Source: Diphasiastrum complanatum (lineage: Eukaryota > Streptophyta > Lycopodiopsida > Lycopodiales > Lycopodiaceae). Taken from it: a stretch of DNA of 64,000 nucleotides. This document shows positions 21,593-33,670 of this stretch, piece by piece. How positions within the stretch are numbered: position 1 is the stretch's first letter; the number at the start of each line of letters is the position of its first letter. The translations under genes were made by a program, and so were the position numbers. The stretch lies in the NCBI GenBank assembly GCA_029204225.1, contig CM055092.1:63378622-63442621 (forward strand), written 5' to 3'. A model generated the notes under the pieces. The model saw only the letters and a list, made by a program, of their open reading frames with translations, was not told the origin of the DNA and ran no database searches.

Positions 21593-22080
21593 ATGGTCTA
21601 TCACTTGCTTCATACAGTGATGCCAGTTGGGCTTCTAATGTGGATGATTATAAAAGCATTACAGGAGGATGTAGTATACTTTCAGGGGCAGCCATCACAT
21701 GGATATGCAAGAAGCAATCTTTCGTTGCTCAATCCTCTTGCGAAGCGGAATATATCGCAGCCTCAAGAGTTTCTAATGAAGTAGTTTGGCTGCGATTCAT
21801 GCTTGAACATCTACATCAACTTGATGAAGGCTCAAGTTCTTTATTTATTGACAACACTTCTGCTATTTTACGTTCAAAAGATGCCGTATTTCATGGGAGG
21901 ACCAAACATATTCATATCAAGTATCATCATTTGAGAGATCTAGTCAAGAAGAAGATTATCTCCCCTATCTTCAGTGACTCAAGTAACATGGTTGCAGATA
22001 TTCTTACAAAGCCACTCCATGCAAAATTATTTCATCATCATAGGAAGAAGCTTGGAGTATGCAAAATTGATCAAACTTAG
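21593..22080 (+). pseudogene. Copia RNase H
   Basis: In frames across 21600-22080: DASWASNVDDYKSITGGCSI, WICKKQSFVAQSSCEAEYIA (S..EAEY with catalytic Glu), FIDNTSAILRSKDAVFHGRT and KHIHIKYHHLRDLVKKK, ending DILTKPLHAKLFHHHRKKLG and a stop at 22078-22080. This is the full C-terminus of copia pol. It ends just before the polypurine tract. Confidence 0.85.
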
Positions 22081-22088
22081 GAGGGAGC
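22077..22088 (+). other. Copia polypurine tract
   Basis: TTAGGAGGGAGC directly precedes the LTR start TGTTATGG and overlaps the pol stop codon. Confidence 0.7.
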
Positions 22089-23051
22089 TGTTATGGTTTA
22101 AGTTTGATCAATTTCACCATAGCGCCACGCAATTTTAATTTGCGTTGTATTCTCTCAAAGTTTAAATAGGCTTACCAAGTTAATTTACATGCTACCAACT
22201 ATATGTTGGAACTATATGAATTTTCTTATGTTGTAGGAGGGCGCATTTTTCCTATATAGGAAACTTGTGGACCAAGGCAAATCATTGCATGAAGAGGGAA
22301 AGTGCATGCTTAGCATGTGGGACATCTATTTCACCTACTTTTGACACTTGGAAGCCATGTACATCACATATCATTTGTTTCCAATCTATAAATGATACCT
22401 CCTCCTCCTAGATGGGCGCACTTTGGGGGGAGAGAGATTTCTTCTTACGTATGCTCTGGTGATTTGTTTTTTTGTGGTAGAATCTCTTGCTAATTAATGC
22501 TAGTGTCATGCTATCCTAGATTGGTGTCTTGTTGGATCTGATTTATTGCTTTGTATTCTAGCTAATGTAAAGTTCTTCTTGCTGGAAATTCATGGACAAC
22601 AAGCATTCGTGATCCAAGGAGCAATTTCCAGGATTAATGATGTTAGAATGCTCTTATAGCATATACTATCATTTTAGTTTGTGTAGCTTGTTTTTGACAA
22701 AAGTTTCATGCAAATTTCTGCTCGCATCATCTTCATCTTGCTCGCTGCCCTCCATAGCCAGCAGATCTGCTATTCATTGCATGTCGACAAAATTACAATT
22801 GCTATCAATTTCCGTTAGCATGTGCAAGTACTAGTCCATGTTGTTGCATGCATGCCTTTAGAATTCTTTAGATTGCTTGCATGTTTCCACAGTTGCTTGC
22901 ATGTTGATTGCATGTCATTGTATCTGCTTGCATGTTGATTGCATGTTGCTGATTTTGATCTATTTTGAGTTGTAGAAGACCATCGAGGATTCCTAAGTTG
23001 GTAAACTTCGATTTAACGATCCTTTCTATCTCTATTTTCAATTCTATAACA
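22089..23051 (+). repeat. Copia 3' LTR (963 bp)
   Basis: Starts TGTTATGGTTTAAG and ends CAATTCTATAACA (TG...CA). It is complete, whereas the 5' LTR lacks its first 205 bp. Small indels separate the copies, for example CTCCTCCTAG versus CTCCTAG. Confidence 0.85.
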
Positions 23052-23114
23052 CCGTCCCATAATTGAGACCGTCACCTCAAGTTTCTTGTTGCGTTCCCTA
23101 ATGGGTACGTAACA
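23052..23114 (-). repeat. Gypsy-2 right LTR remnant (63 bp)
   Basis: CGTCCCATAATTGAGACCGT through GGGTACGTAACA matches 13417-13479 with four mismatches. It starts at the base after the copia 3' LTR, showing the copia element landed inside this LTR. Confidence 0.85.
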
Positions 23115-24097
23115 ACTTGATAATACAAGAGCAAAATATTGGCGTTAATATGGTTTTCAAGCCTACTGTGAATATTACTTTTACTTATGGGGTTTCTCCT
23201 CACTAGTGACACTTGTCACACTCTTTCCTACCTTGAGTTTTTGTCCAACTGGCCTCAAATGAACTATAGTAGCTCGAGCTAGTTGTTTTGAACTAGCTCC
23301 TCAAATGTATACTAACCACTAAGTATTCATGACATAATGGGTCTCTTATAAATTGGTGTTTAGACCTTTGACCATAAGGATGAAAAACTTGCAACACAAG
23401 TTGCTACACTAGTGAGCGCAATTGTTGATTGTTTCAGGTTACATGTATGCACAAAGTTACTACGAATATTGACAACGTATGCTTGTTATTTCCAAGGCTA
23501 TGGGTCATAAGACAATCTCTACCTCAAGAGGTCTTGTTTTGATTGCTAGCTGGGTTCTTTTGGCATGATATCGTTTTACATCCTTTTATCATGATATATG
23601 TGAATTCTTGTTGTACAATTATGTTTCCTAGATTGAAATGTTTTGAAACAGTATATTTCTCAACTCAATAAAGTAACATCAACTAGTTTTACATGTCATT
23701 TATCAAAGTGATTTGTCATGTCTTGGCCTAGCCTTGCAATACCATGACTAAGTGTTTGAGTTGCCAATGAAATTTTTTGAGGTTGACCGAAGGGAATTTA
23801 TGATATCAATTGTAGTTAATCTTGTATATTTTTGTTATAACATCAGCCTTTCAAACACGGGTGGCCATGTGGGGCGATTTGATTGAAATTGATGGACTAA
23901 AAGGAATATACAAAGTATGTGGAAAGCTTTGGATGGGTACGTTGCATACTTGTTGCTTATTTAGAAATCATTAATTGTTTTCAATGTTGTAGTTCATAAT
24001 TGTTTGAATATTTGACGCAATAAGCCTTTCGCGTGGAGATCCATGATGCATGTGTTTGCAACTAAGCACCCAAGCTTTGGTTGACCAAAATCTCACA

Positions 24098-24134
<37 letters not shown>

Positions 24135-24287
24135 TTTTTGTATTTTGGTACCGACAAGGGTACATGAGCATATGTTCTACAATCACTAAATAACATAATG
24201 AGTCAAACATCACTCTATATAGCCCGCTGATGTGAGCTGAAAAGAACGTCATGATGGACCTCAGAGGTGATATTTTATGTTTGAATG
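23115..24287. other. No gene recognised
   Basis: AT-rich sequence with no supported ORF or RNA gene. It includes the (GA)n microsatellite at 24102-24132. Confidence 0.4.
24102..24132. repeat. (GA)n microsatellite
   Basis: About 15 uninterrupted GA units. The LINE tail motif ATTAATAAA is not adjacent, unlike the microsatellites at 40.7, 49.4 and 50.2 kb. Confidence 0.9.
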
Positions 24288-24390
24288 TAGTGTTGCAGCA
24301 AATCGCGATCCCAGCGAATTCTGATTCGCTGAAGAGAATCGTTGCATAAAGTCCTGCTTCGACCATCCATATCGGATTCGCTGCAACTCT
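24288..24390. mobile_element. Short hAT-like element or remnant (TAGTGTTGCAGC end)
   Basis: TAGTGTTGCAGCAAATCGCG at the left, and GATTCGCTGCAAC at the right as an inverted counterpart. Between them are repeated self-complementary AATCGCGAT/AGCGAATT words. It shares the word composition of the 60.3-kb element. Flanks TTTGAATG and TCTGACTG match at six of eight positions, so the target duplication is not firm. Confidence 0.45.
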
Positions 24391-24632
24391 GACTGTTAGC
24401 ACTGCAAACCGAATGTATAAAGAGCAGCTGCACACACAATTCTGACCATCAAAACTTAGATGCAAGAATGTTTGTCATGTGGTCTGAACGGTCGATCATC
24501 AAAAGTGGTCAGCATATTTTGGTTGATTGAAGTGACTTGTTTCTGGTCTTAGACTAAAAGCAGGTATCTTCCGAGTGCTGATAAAAAGGATTCAACAATG
24601 TGTAACAAAAAGTCTTTAAGCACACAAAATGC

Positions 24633-27297
24633 TGTTAGAAAACTGACTTGCTCATACAAATAATCCAAAGATTTCTATTGTGATGAAACAATAGCCAAAC
24701 ACATGAGAGAGAACACAGGTGATGAGAAACTCCAACTATGTCCCATTGCAAATGGACTGGGACGCACTACATACGTATAGACTTTGGTCTATGCCAAAGG
24801 TAAAAGCAATCTAAAAGCAATTTCCTGGTTAAAGTCTGTATATATGGGAAAAAGCACCAACACCTCTCTATAGCAAGACTTGTGCTCCAAATCAAGCAGT
24901 AGAATCTCGAACTTGAGTCTAACTAAATTCTAACTTGACTTTATTAAAGATAGGTAAAGGCCCCTAGAAGGCATGGCCCAATAATCCTAATTAATCCTAA
25001 ATAGAATGTCATCCATGAACCAAACCAAATATGCAAGTAATAGAGCATCCCCAATAGAGAGATAAAACGTATAAAATACTTCCTCACACAAAGTAACTGA
25101 TACACCCCCTCAAATACTTTCTCACACAAAGTGCTTGACATTATCTTCTCCATGGAATCTCTTGCCTCTATCTCACACATAGAGTCACTTTGCCCCAAAC
25201 AACTTGCTAACTTGGAAGGCATCTCATAATGCCATCTAATTATTCAGACACTATGTCATATGCAAACTTCCCAAATGGTGTACATCCATCCATCTTCCTT
25301 GAAGGAACCCGCTGCACTTCAGAAAACTTGATATTGATTTTCTAAGGTTAATGAATAACCTGTCAATTCATAGAAATGAACCCTGTTGTTTTTCTTAAGG
25401 CTAAACAACAACCCGTGTTGTTGATTTTCAACTCCTAATCAACAACCTTAGCTTCCGAATCTTATTGGAAACAACAGAATCTACCACATGACACAGCATG
25501 AACTTGGATAGATTCAATAACTTGAAGAAAGAACTTTTTTCCAACTCAAAACAAATCTTCCTAGAAGAATTGATCTCACTTGGTGAACAATCAACTATGA
25601 CTTGGATGGTATCCAGGAATTACTTGACAACAACAAACAATCACTTCGATTTATTGTAGATCTCAAGTGATACTAGTTCAGATAGACAAGAAAGTTTCTA
25701 CCACATAACCAAGCTACTATGACTTGGATATAAACCAAACCGATACAACATAGATTGACAACCACACAGCTTGTCACACCTGTCACTTGTAACAATGAAC
25801 TTATCATTTCCCATTATGATAAGAAACTGTGAATCAATGAAGCATCCTCTTGAATATCGATTTACTTATATAGACCCGTAGTCTATACTTCTCATGCAAC
25901 TCCCTCTTAGAGGTCGCACCTTTGTCGATTTCAACCTCAACAAAACTTGTCCAATCTTAGAAGTTATGAAGTTGACCTTCCTTCAATATGCTGGTTGGTA
26001 GCCGCTTTTGCAGCTTTACCGATACCATGATCGCTGATTGTCTTCCCCTGTCATCACCCTCGCCGTCTCTTGGTTCATGTAGTTTTCCTTTTCTTGTGAG
26101 TTGACCCTTCCACTTTGCTTTGCGGTTGCATGAACCAACTTATATGTAGTTTCAACAACCTATCAAGGTTCTTCTGCAACAACTTTACGAACATCAATCT
26201 GCTGATCTATAATGTGCTTTTAAAATAGACATTGTTGTCCTGTAACATTCATCACTCTTGTGGATCCTTTCTCCACCTTGCACCTTGATTGCAAAACAAC
26301 TCCTAATCATAATGCTAATCCTGACTCCTGAGAACTTCTTCAACATGCATCAAGGTCCTAAATCTCATTGATCTTTCTACACAAATTCAGCAATCTGGTC
26401 ACTGATCTTGTTGCACTCACTAAGTTGAAACCAGTGATTTCGTAGCAATCTTCACATGTGCATGCTTCCTTGCATGATTACTTCCAATAGCGATTGACAA
26501 CTTGCAGCAATCTACCAATAGTATCTTGATCAGTAGCAACCTGTCTTCAACAATTTCCTGATCTGTAACATAGTAACCTGTTTTTTCAACAAACAACTGC
26601 AGTATCAGCTCTGTAGGTCAACTCTTGCCAGCGAACAGATTCTGATCTCTCATCTCCCAAAGAATAGATAGCAATTCAGATGTCAGGCAGCAATCAGGTC
26701 TCTAGCAGGTCTGCAGCCAGGCAGCGATCCGATATAGCCAGCGATCACAGACCTGCAAATAGGTCAGCAATCAGGTCTTGCTGTAGCGATTAGGTACAAT
26801 AGACAATGATCTGCTCAGATCTGTCAGCAAACTGTAGACAATGATCCAGCTCCAACAATTCTGCAACCAGCACAGAGGTCCAATAGACAGCCAGCGATCA
26901 GGTCTGAACTCTTCTCTGTCAATCCAATCTTCTCCTAGAAGATTCCACATTATTCTCCTAGCAACGTTGTCCCCATGCTTTGCCGTCCTACAACAACCTG
27001 AGATCTGAGGCAGATTCCATAATCTCCTCTTGCAGCACAACCCTTCTCCTTGTAGCACTAGATCTTCTCACAAATCTGCCACCGTTGTAGATGAAGATCA
27101 AACTTGAGAGCTGGCTAGGGACACCACCTCCACACCTTGAAGATGGTCGGATTAATCTGCATATGATGATTGACTCCATTTGTTGATTCCCTCCTTGTTC
27201 TCTCGAATCTTGAACCATGCTTTGATACCATGTTAGGAAACTGACTTGCTCATACAAGTAACCCAAGATTCCTATTATGATGAAACAATAGCTAACA
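24633..27297 (-). mobile_element. Probable non-autonomous LTR element (no pol)
   Basis: A short direct repeat of about 67 bp begins TGTTAGRAAACTGACTTGCT and lies at 24633-24701 and 27231-27297. On the minus strand the right copy ends CTAACA and is followed at once by TGGTATCAAAGCATGG (27215-27230), a primer site resembling the initiator-Met type. The 2.5-kb interior has no RT, protease or integrase, only short frames (for example 26988-27314 on the minus strand) and many AGCAATCAGGTCT-like words at 26680-26910. A polypurine tract was not found, and the repeats may be truncated longer LTRs. Confidence 0.5.
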
Positions 27298-27544
27298 CTC
27301 ATTCCTTTGTGCAACTTGGAGGAGGTTGCTTGCTTGGAATCGGAAGTATATTATTGTTGCACATCGATTTTAGGCTATTGCTCTCAACTGTGACAACAAG
27401 TAGTTGCTTCTGAAGGTAGATTAGTTGATAGTTTTGTTAGTTATTTACAAGAGATTTTGGAAGGACGTTAGCTTGCTATATTCCAACTTGAAAACTGCGC
27501 AATTTGAAGCAAGTTATTGTAGTTTTGGAGGAAACTACAAAGTC

Positions 27545-27960
27545 CTTCCACAAACCGCTCTCACATTTTTCTTAGCTAACTCCAACATTTCTTTTAATTT
27601 GCATCTTTTTACAATGGATCAACTCAAAGGTCTTGTCCACACAAGGATGACTAGCACCAGCATTGTCATGACAAAAATTAAGATTCGTTTACCCAGCCCC
27701 TAACAAGCTGCCATTAGAATCTTACCATTTCTCTTCATTGTACAATCTTGTATGGTATACTTAAGATACGTGCAAGTTGAGGTAGAATAGCTCTCTTCCA
27801 AAGAATCTGCACAGCCATGACTAACCTCTTGTTCCACCCTCTTACAATGAGGACTCCACTCATGAAAAAGAACTTGCCATCATAATTACACTCAAGAAAT
27901 GGCGACACTATCTTCACCATGTTCTTTTTGATATTTTTATTGATCGCCAATAACTATGCT
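27545..27960 (-). pseudogene. Gypsy-type integrase N-terminal remnant
   Basis: On the minus strand a frame reads CHDNAGASHPCVDKTFELIH, close to the CHD..AGHPG..KT zinc-finger block of gypsy integrases. It is preceded by a hydrophobic frame at 27735-27950 that could be the linker from RNase H. No catalytic core was found. Evidence is limited to the one block. Confidence 0.4.
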
Positions 27961-27989
27961 ATCTTTATTCTAAAAGATTTTATTGATTT

Positions 27990-28140
27990 TCAATATTGTT
28001 GGCCTTAGCTTTTACACTCCTTTCAATTTGATTTCCAGCATAAGCCCATGTCGTCGTTGATGCTTTATCTCAACTTCATGTCCTTGTGTACAACATTGTC
28101 ACTACTTTGTCTTGGTATGATGACTCGGTCCTTGCTTATA
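27990..28140 (+). pseudogene. Gypsy-4 (older copy), left fragment: RNase H end
   Basis: Reads VVVDALSQLHVLVYNIVTTL, SWYDDSVLAYTM. VVxDALSxL is the end of gypsy RNase H, followed by the connection region. The reading frame resumes after gypsy-3 at 34181 (CPDFHEIYITTPIPSS), showing that gypsy-3 was inserted into this element. Confidence 0.65.
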
Positions 28141-28145
28141 CTATG

Positions 28146-28500
28146 TGTTACGAGCTCGTGACACTGCCGAACCCTAGAGAACACAAATAGGTCAGATACC
28201 ACAGTCAAGGTCGTGTCTAGCGTACATGACCAACAGGGCAAGACAGTGAGTAGTGTGCCCCAGCACGGTCCATAGCCATGGCGAGCCTAACACAGCCTAG
28301 GGACCCTGTCAGCAGGATAGGGCCTCCAGTTGGGTTCCGACGTGCAGTCGGCCACGACAGTGACATGTGGCCGACACTTGGCAGCTGCATGCTACCAGTC
28401 CTCACACTGGGCTAGGAGGGGCTTACTCTATATCAGGGAGTAGGCAAGGTTGGGTGGATCAGTTAGTGTTTGCCCTACTGTGGTGTTAGGATCAATTACA
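28146..28500 (+). repeat. Gypsy-3 5' LTR (355 bp)
   Basis: TGTTACGAGCTCGTGACACT ... GGATCAATTACA. It has 12 bp more than the 3' LTR on balance, mainly a 14-bp block TAGGAGGGGCTTAC-like at about 28415-28428 that the 3' copy lacks. Confidence 0.95.
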
Positions 28501-28501
28501 C

Positions 28502-28514
28502 TGGTATCAGAGCC
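28502..28514 (+). other. Gypsy-3 primer-binding site
   Basis: TGGTATCAGAGCC, one base after the LTR end, complementary to the 3' end of initiator Met tRNA. Confidence 0.9.
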
Positions 28515-29395
28515 ATCTCCATCCTAGGGAGTTCAGGAGCAGCAGTAGAGAAAGCTATCAGAAGATACGAAAGATCTTGGAGATTTTTAGAAAGGCTTAG
28601 AGGAGAGAAATCGCTGTAGAGACAGCTATCTAACCTGGAAATTTCAGTGTAATTCCAAGCTATCTGAGGAAAAAATCAGAACTCTATTGTAGCATAGATC
28701 CATCGCTGTAGTATAGATGATCTAGTTCTGATTCACAGGAGGAAATTACTAAGATCTGAGTGGAATCTGGAGAGGGAGAAATATACAGATCCAGCGCTGT
28801 GGGTTCTTGAAGAATCTGACTTTTTGCAAGAGAGGTGAGCCTCAAATCATAGGGATTTTGAGCAGGGAGGCTACTTGCCTGGCAGCGAGGGAGGAGCACA
28901 CTTTAAATCAGAATTTTCTAGGGAAGTTAGGCCCAAATCCCGATTTTTTGGAGCCACAGTTCTGGAAGACAGACAGTGAGGGTCCTCAAAGACCCAAATC
29001 AGATTTTTTCCACCGTCTGCAACTCTTCAAATCTGATTTTGAAGACAGATTGACCGCTACCCTGGCAACGAGGAAGGTCTTTGGCAGAAACCACAAGTTT
29101 GCAGCTGTTTTCGGGTTCTAAAACGGAAATTTTGGAGCAAAAAGTATACACCTCAGATAGCGAGGGAAGGGGTCAAGACAATTAGAAGTTTGTTTCTTTT
29201 TCTTGGTACCCTGATCTCTGATTTTTCCAGACAGCAGATCTGAAAGCAGTTGAGGAAGAGCTGAAAGGGCTTTTCTTGACTCAAGAGCTTGATTTTGAGT
29301 TCCGCGAAAGGAAGCCTTCCCTCCACTTCTCAGTTGTCCCCTTCTCCACTTCCATCAGTTTCAGGAGAGACTTTACGGTCTCATCCCATTGTTTT
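28515..29395 (+). other. Gypsy-3 untranslated leader
   Basis: The 0.9-kb stretch between the primer site and the first gag-like frame. It holds no supported ORF. Reading frames are short and the sequence is purine-rich. Confidence 0.6.
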
Positions 29396-30170
29396 TAAAG
29401 ATTTAAAGCCTTCCTGCTTTTAATGGGGAAGAGAAGGATAGAAATGCAGATATTCTACAAACCTTCCTCAGCAAATGGAAGAACATTCATGCTCTTAAAC
29501 AGACCCCTGACCATTTGCAAGCTATTGAGGCCAGTCTTTCCTTAGGGCCTATGGCCTATAAGTGGTGGTTAAATCTCCAGGAGACTGGGCAGACTCCCCG
29601 GTCATGGAAAGCTTTTGAAGAAGCCTTCCTAAGAGAATTCCTACCTGAACTTGATAGAGCCTGGAAAGCCTGGGAAAGAACAGTACTGGACAAGTCCCTC
29701 ATCCAATATATCTCGCAGTATCGAGAAGCAATTTTAAAGATTAAAAATATGGATGATTATCAGAAAATCAGGGGATTTGTCCGTGGCCTCAAAGATGAAT
29801 ATAAAGTAGAGGTCCAGAGAAACTCGCCTACTACCCTTGAGCAAGCTCTCAGATATGCTCAAATCTATGATAATTCAGTGGGTAGGAAGAGGGCGAGACA
29901 ACAGCCACTTTCTGAGCAGCCTCCTCAGAAAGACTTTCAATTTAGAAAGAAATTTTCAAAAAGAAAGAATCAAGATAAATTTAAAAGTGAAGCTCCTCAG
30001 AAACGCCCTTCACTCATATAGCCCTTAAAACCAGATGATTTTGAGAAAGCCAAACAAGAACGTTTGTGCTTTGTGTGTATGGGCAAGGGACACACAGTCA
30101 GACAGTGTCCCAAGGGGCCTTTCACTAAAAAAGATAAGAAAGATAAAAAACAAGTTCATCTTGTTCAGAC
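29396..30170 (+). pseudogene. Gypsy-3 gag with zinc knuckle
   Basis: The frame reads LPAFNGEEKDRNADILQTFL, LSLGPMAYKWWLNLQET, SWKAFEEAFLREFLPEL, and LEQALRYAQIYDNSVGRKRA (retrotransposon gag core). Then a Lys/Arg-rich stretch is interrupted by TAG at 30019. It continues in frame to CFVCMGKGHTVRQC (CX2CX4HX4C knuckle, about 30067-30108). Gag would form the particle and bind RNA. The N-terminal start is not visible as an ATG in this frame, and the single in-frame stop is the main lesion. Confidence 0.9.
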
Positions 30171-30813
30171 TGTATGTTTCCCTAGTGACTCGGTAGCTTT
30201 CGAGATCAAAGTGTATCATGAAGATCATGAACACTGTTGCCAGCTGACCTCTGCAATGCTAGCGAGACCCTTCAGCTTTGGGCCGCATGACCTAGTACGT
30301 ATGCATGGGAAAGTTGGTAACCAGTCAGTAAGAGTTATGGTTGATGATGGGGCAACCCATAATTTCATCAACTACACCCTGGTTAAAAAGCTTAAACTAC
30401 CAGAAGTACCTAGTCAGCATAGGTACATAGTTTCATTAGCTAAGGGTGAAGATAAAAAAATATGGGAAACTATGGTAAGTAATTTGAATCTTGGTATACA
30501 GGGGTACCAAGATGAAATAAACTTTCAGATAATGCACCTGGATCGTACAGACATTGTTCTTGGGAGAGATTGGCTCTACAGTTTAGGACCTTCCCTCCAC
30601 AGAAACTATCAGGAGAACACCCTCAGCTTTCAGCATAAAGGCCGAGAGATCCAGTTGCATGGGGAGCATGATGTTCCCAACAGTCCTATGGTCTGCAGTT
30701 CAGAGCTCTGTCAGCTAATCGGAGACGAAGACCATCAGGTATTCTTATGTGACTTTCAGTTTATTCCTGAAGTTTCTATTCCAGTTCTATTCAGCAGAAA
30801 ATCAGTAAATTAG
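30064..30813 (+). pseudogene. Gypsy-3 knuckle-protease segment
   Basis: An open frame of 249 codons begins in the zinc knuckle. It has FSFGPHDLVRMHGKVGNQSV, then VMVDDGATHNFINYTLVKKL, where D-D-G replaces the usual D-S-G of aspartic proteases. It ends with TDIVLGRDWLYSLGP, the usual block before RT. A TAG at 30811 separates it from the RT start (KLETLLSKFKDVFPEDLPHG). The protease would cut the polyprotein. Confidence 0.85.
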
Positions 30814-30816
30814 AAA

Positions 30817-32600
30817 CTTTATTGTCTAAATTTAAAGATGTTTTTCCTGAAGATTTGCCACATGGTTTGCCACCTAGCAGAGGGGTAGATCTTGTAATAA
30901 ACCTAGTACTTGGTACAACACCTGTTTTTAAACCTCCGTATTGGATCAGCTGAACAGAGGATGAAGAAATAACTAGGCAGTTAACAGATTATCTTGGGAA
31001 AGGCCAAATTCAGACCAGTAGTTCACCATGGGCCTCACTAGTCCTATTGGTGAAAATGAAAGAGGGGTCTATGCGTCTTTGCGTAGATTACAGAGCCCTC
31101 AATAAAGTCACAATTAAGAATAAATACTCTATGCCTCGGGCAGACGAGTTGTTTGACCAACTCGACGGGGCTAAGTTTTTCAGTAAAATAGACCTCAGAT
31201 CGGGATATCATCAAGTCCGTATTAAGTCGGAAGATGTCTCGAAAACAGCTTTTAGGACTCGTCACGGTCATTATGAGTTTAAGGTGATGCCATTTGGGCT
31301 CACAAATGCTCCAGCTACCTTTATGACCCTGATGAACAGTGTCCTCTGACCATACTTGGGTAAGTTTGTGGTCGTAGTTTTAGATGACATCCTCGTCTAC
31401 AGCAAAACGAGGAAGGAGCATCTAAAACACCTCAGAAAGGTGTTTCGACTGCTCAAAAAGCATAAGCTATATGCTAAACAATCCAAGTGTGAATTCTTCG
31501 TTGAAGAAGTAGCATATTTGGGTCACATTATCTCTTCAGATGGGATTAAGATGGACCCAAATAAGGTTAAAGCCATACTCAGTTGGCTGAGACCTCAGAA
31601 TATTTTGGAACTTCAGATCTTTCTTGGTTTGGCGGGATATTACAGACGATTTGTCAAGGAATATGCTCAGATAGCAGTTCCCATGACAAATCTTCTTAAG
31701 GGGAAGGGAAAGGAGTTCATTTGGGAGTCCGCACAACAGGAGAGCTTTGATGCTCTCAAAACAGCTTTAGCTACAGCACCAGTTCTAAAAGTCGTCGACC
31801 CCAATCAGCCATTTGTGGTCGAAACAGATGCTGGCGACTTTGCAGTTGGTGCTGTGCTAACTCAGGGTGGACGACCAATTGCGTTCGAGAGTAAAAAACT
31901 CGAGCCAGCTCAGACTAGGTACAGTGCCTATGAAAAGGAACTCTTTTCTATAGTCCATGCCCTTAAGACTTGGAGGCAATATTTGTATGGTGCCAACTTT
32001 GAGGTCCTGACAGACCATGAAAGTCTCAGATACCTTTGCAATCAACCTGAGCTTAGAGGTCGGAAAGCTCGTTGGGCTAAGTTGATGCAAGAGTTTGACA
32101 TGTCTATCAAATATAGACGTGGAAAATTCAATACAGTAGCAGATGCCCCTAGAAGAATGCCTATGATAAACGAGCTGAGTTTTACTCAGATTCGTAATGA
32201 GTTACTCGAGTCCTTGAGAGGGAAATGCCAGCATGATGCATTCTTCTCTACTATCTGGAACTCAGTCCAGAGCAGACGGTTACAGACTCCAGAACCAGTT
32301 CTCGGGGCTGGTGCAAGTTCATCCAAGAATACGGCAGCTTCCGGTGAGGATGATGATGAGTCCGAGTATACGTCGTCAGATGACGTTGAGGATTCTGAGC
32401 CTGTTTTACCGAAGCAAACCTCAGTGGTTGAGGGTCAGTTGACTCAAGGATTCAAATGGAAACAGTATTCCATTCAGGATGAGTACTTGCTCTACAGAGA
32501 TAGAGTATGTGTCCCCAATTCAGAGGATTATAGGCAGCAGGTCCTATATGAATGTCATGACAATCCTAGTGCGGGACACCCAGGCATAGAAAAGCTATGA
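30817..32600 (+). pseudogene. Gypsy-3 reverse transcriptase, RNase H and integrase zinc finger
   Basis: One frame with two in-frame TGAs (30951 and 31347). [76 protein letters not shown] (Y to V before LDD). RNase [69 protein letters not shown] (DALSR altered). Then an acidic spacer (about 32330-32410) and the integrase finger [15 protein letters not shown]. The TGA at 31347 stands where Arg (CGA) is expected, consistent with deamination. Confidence 0.9.
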
Positions 32601-33670
32601 GCTTTTTCGTAGGCAATTTTTCTGGCCCAATATGAAAAAGGACGTCCACCAGTATGTAACCAGTTGCCAGAAATGTCAAGTAAACAAAGCAGAGCGTTTA
32701 AAGGCAGGAGGGCTGTTGCATCCCTTAGAAATACCAGCTGGTAAATGGGAGAGTATCTCCATGGATTTTATAGTAGGCCTGCCTAAAACCCAAAAGGGTA
32801 ATGACGCTATATGGGTCACAGTTGACCGTCTGACCAAAATGGCTCATTTCATTCCGACCAAAACAACCTGTTAGAGCTCCAGAGTTAGCGAGGTTGTTTG
32901 TAGACGGGCTATTTAAATTGTACGGTCTACCTTCCGGCATAGTCAGCGACCGGGACAGTAAGTTTACTGGAAATTTTTGGAGGGCGGTATTCCATCATCT
33001 CCATACTAAACTTAATATGAGTACCACCGACCATCCACAAACGGACGGTCAAACAGAGAGGGTAAATCTGGTGTTGGAGGATATGCTTCGTGCATACGTC
33101 AGCAAGAAGCAGACTAATTGGGAGGAGTATCTCTCAATATTAGAGTTTGCTTACAACAGTACCAAACATTCAGCTACGGGATACAGCCCATTTATGCTGA
33201 TGTACGGTTTTCAGCCACGCTCACCCACAGCTGTAGGGTTTAAACAAGAAAAAGTTGAAGTAGCCAGAAACTTTTTAGAGGACCTAAACCAGATGATAGA
33301 ACATGCTAAGCGTAGCATTAGGCAGTCCCAGGATCGAGCCAGGCATTATGCAGATCCACACAGACGGGATGTGCAGTTCTCCATTGGTGAGAAAGTCTAC
33401 TTGAGAGTCCCAGTCGACTCTAAAACCCTCAAATCAGGAGTGTGTGCTAAGTTGTCTCCAAGATATTGTGGTCCCTTTACCATCAGTAGGAGACTAGGCG
33501 AGGTCACCTATGAACTAGAACTCCCACACAACAATAAGGTTTTTCCAGTCTTTCATGTAAGTCAGTTACGAAAAAGCCTTAACCAGATCAGACAATCTGG
33601 TAGGGGACAATGTTCTAGTTCTCCCATTGGATCCTCAGCAACCTCCACACGAACCAGAGGAGATTCTTGA
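32601..33670 (+). pseudogene. Gypsy-3 integrase catalytic core and C-terminus
   Basis: After a frameshift at about 32597 the finger ends with NMKKDVHQYVTSCQKCQVNK. The core follows: SMDFIVGLPKTQKGNDAIWV (first Asp). Another frameshift at about 32872 leads to LYGLPSGIVSDRDSKFTGNF (second Asp) and DHPQTDGQTERVN (Glu). The C-terminus has YSPFMLMYGFQPRSP, VYLRVPVDSKTLKSGVCAKL, SPRYCGPFTISRRLG and VFPVFHVSQLRKSL. The DDE triad is present but split over frames. Confidence 0.9.

Larger units (their letters stand above)
17421..23051 (+). mobile_element. Ty1/copia retrotransposon, decayed, with two LTRs
   Basis: LTRs at 17421-18209 and 22089-23051 flank a primer site for initiator-Met tRNA and a gag-protease-integrase-RT-RNase H coding region in copia order (integrase before RT). 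The 5' LTR lacks the first 205 bp of the 3' LTR and is preceded by unrelated sequence. Stops, frame changes and deletions in integrase make it non-functional. It inserted in the right LTR of gypsy-2, whose last 63 bp resume at 23052. Confidence 0.9.
12493..23114 (-). mobile_element. Gypsy-2: minus-strand chromovirus with nested copia element
   Basis: Coding remnants run right to left from 16151 to 13492. The left LTR ends at 13479 (plus view ...GGTACGTAACA), next to a polypurine tract on the minus strand. The last 63 bp of that LTR recur at 23052-23114 immediately after the copia 3' LTR. So the right LTR of gypsy-2 is split by the copia insertion, and its left part is lost or rearranged. ACTTG occurs at about 12490-12494 and again at 23115-23119, a possible target duplication. 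Confidence 0.7.

Noticed and set aside
23971-24465. 164-codon minus-strand frame
   Set aside because: It runs through a (GA)n microsatellite and a hAT-like remnant and has no recognisable domain.
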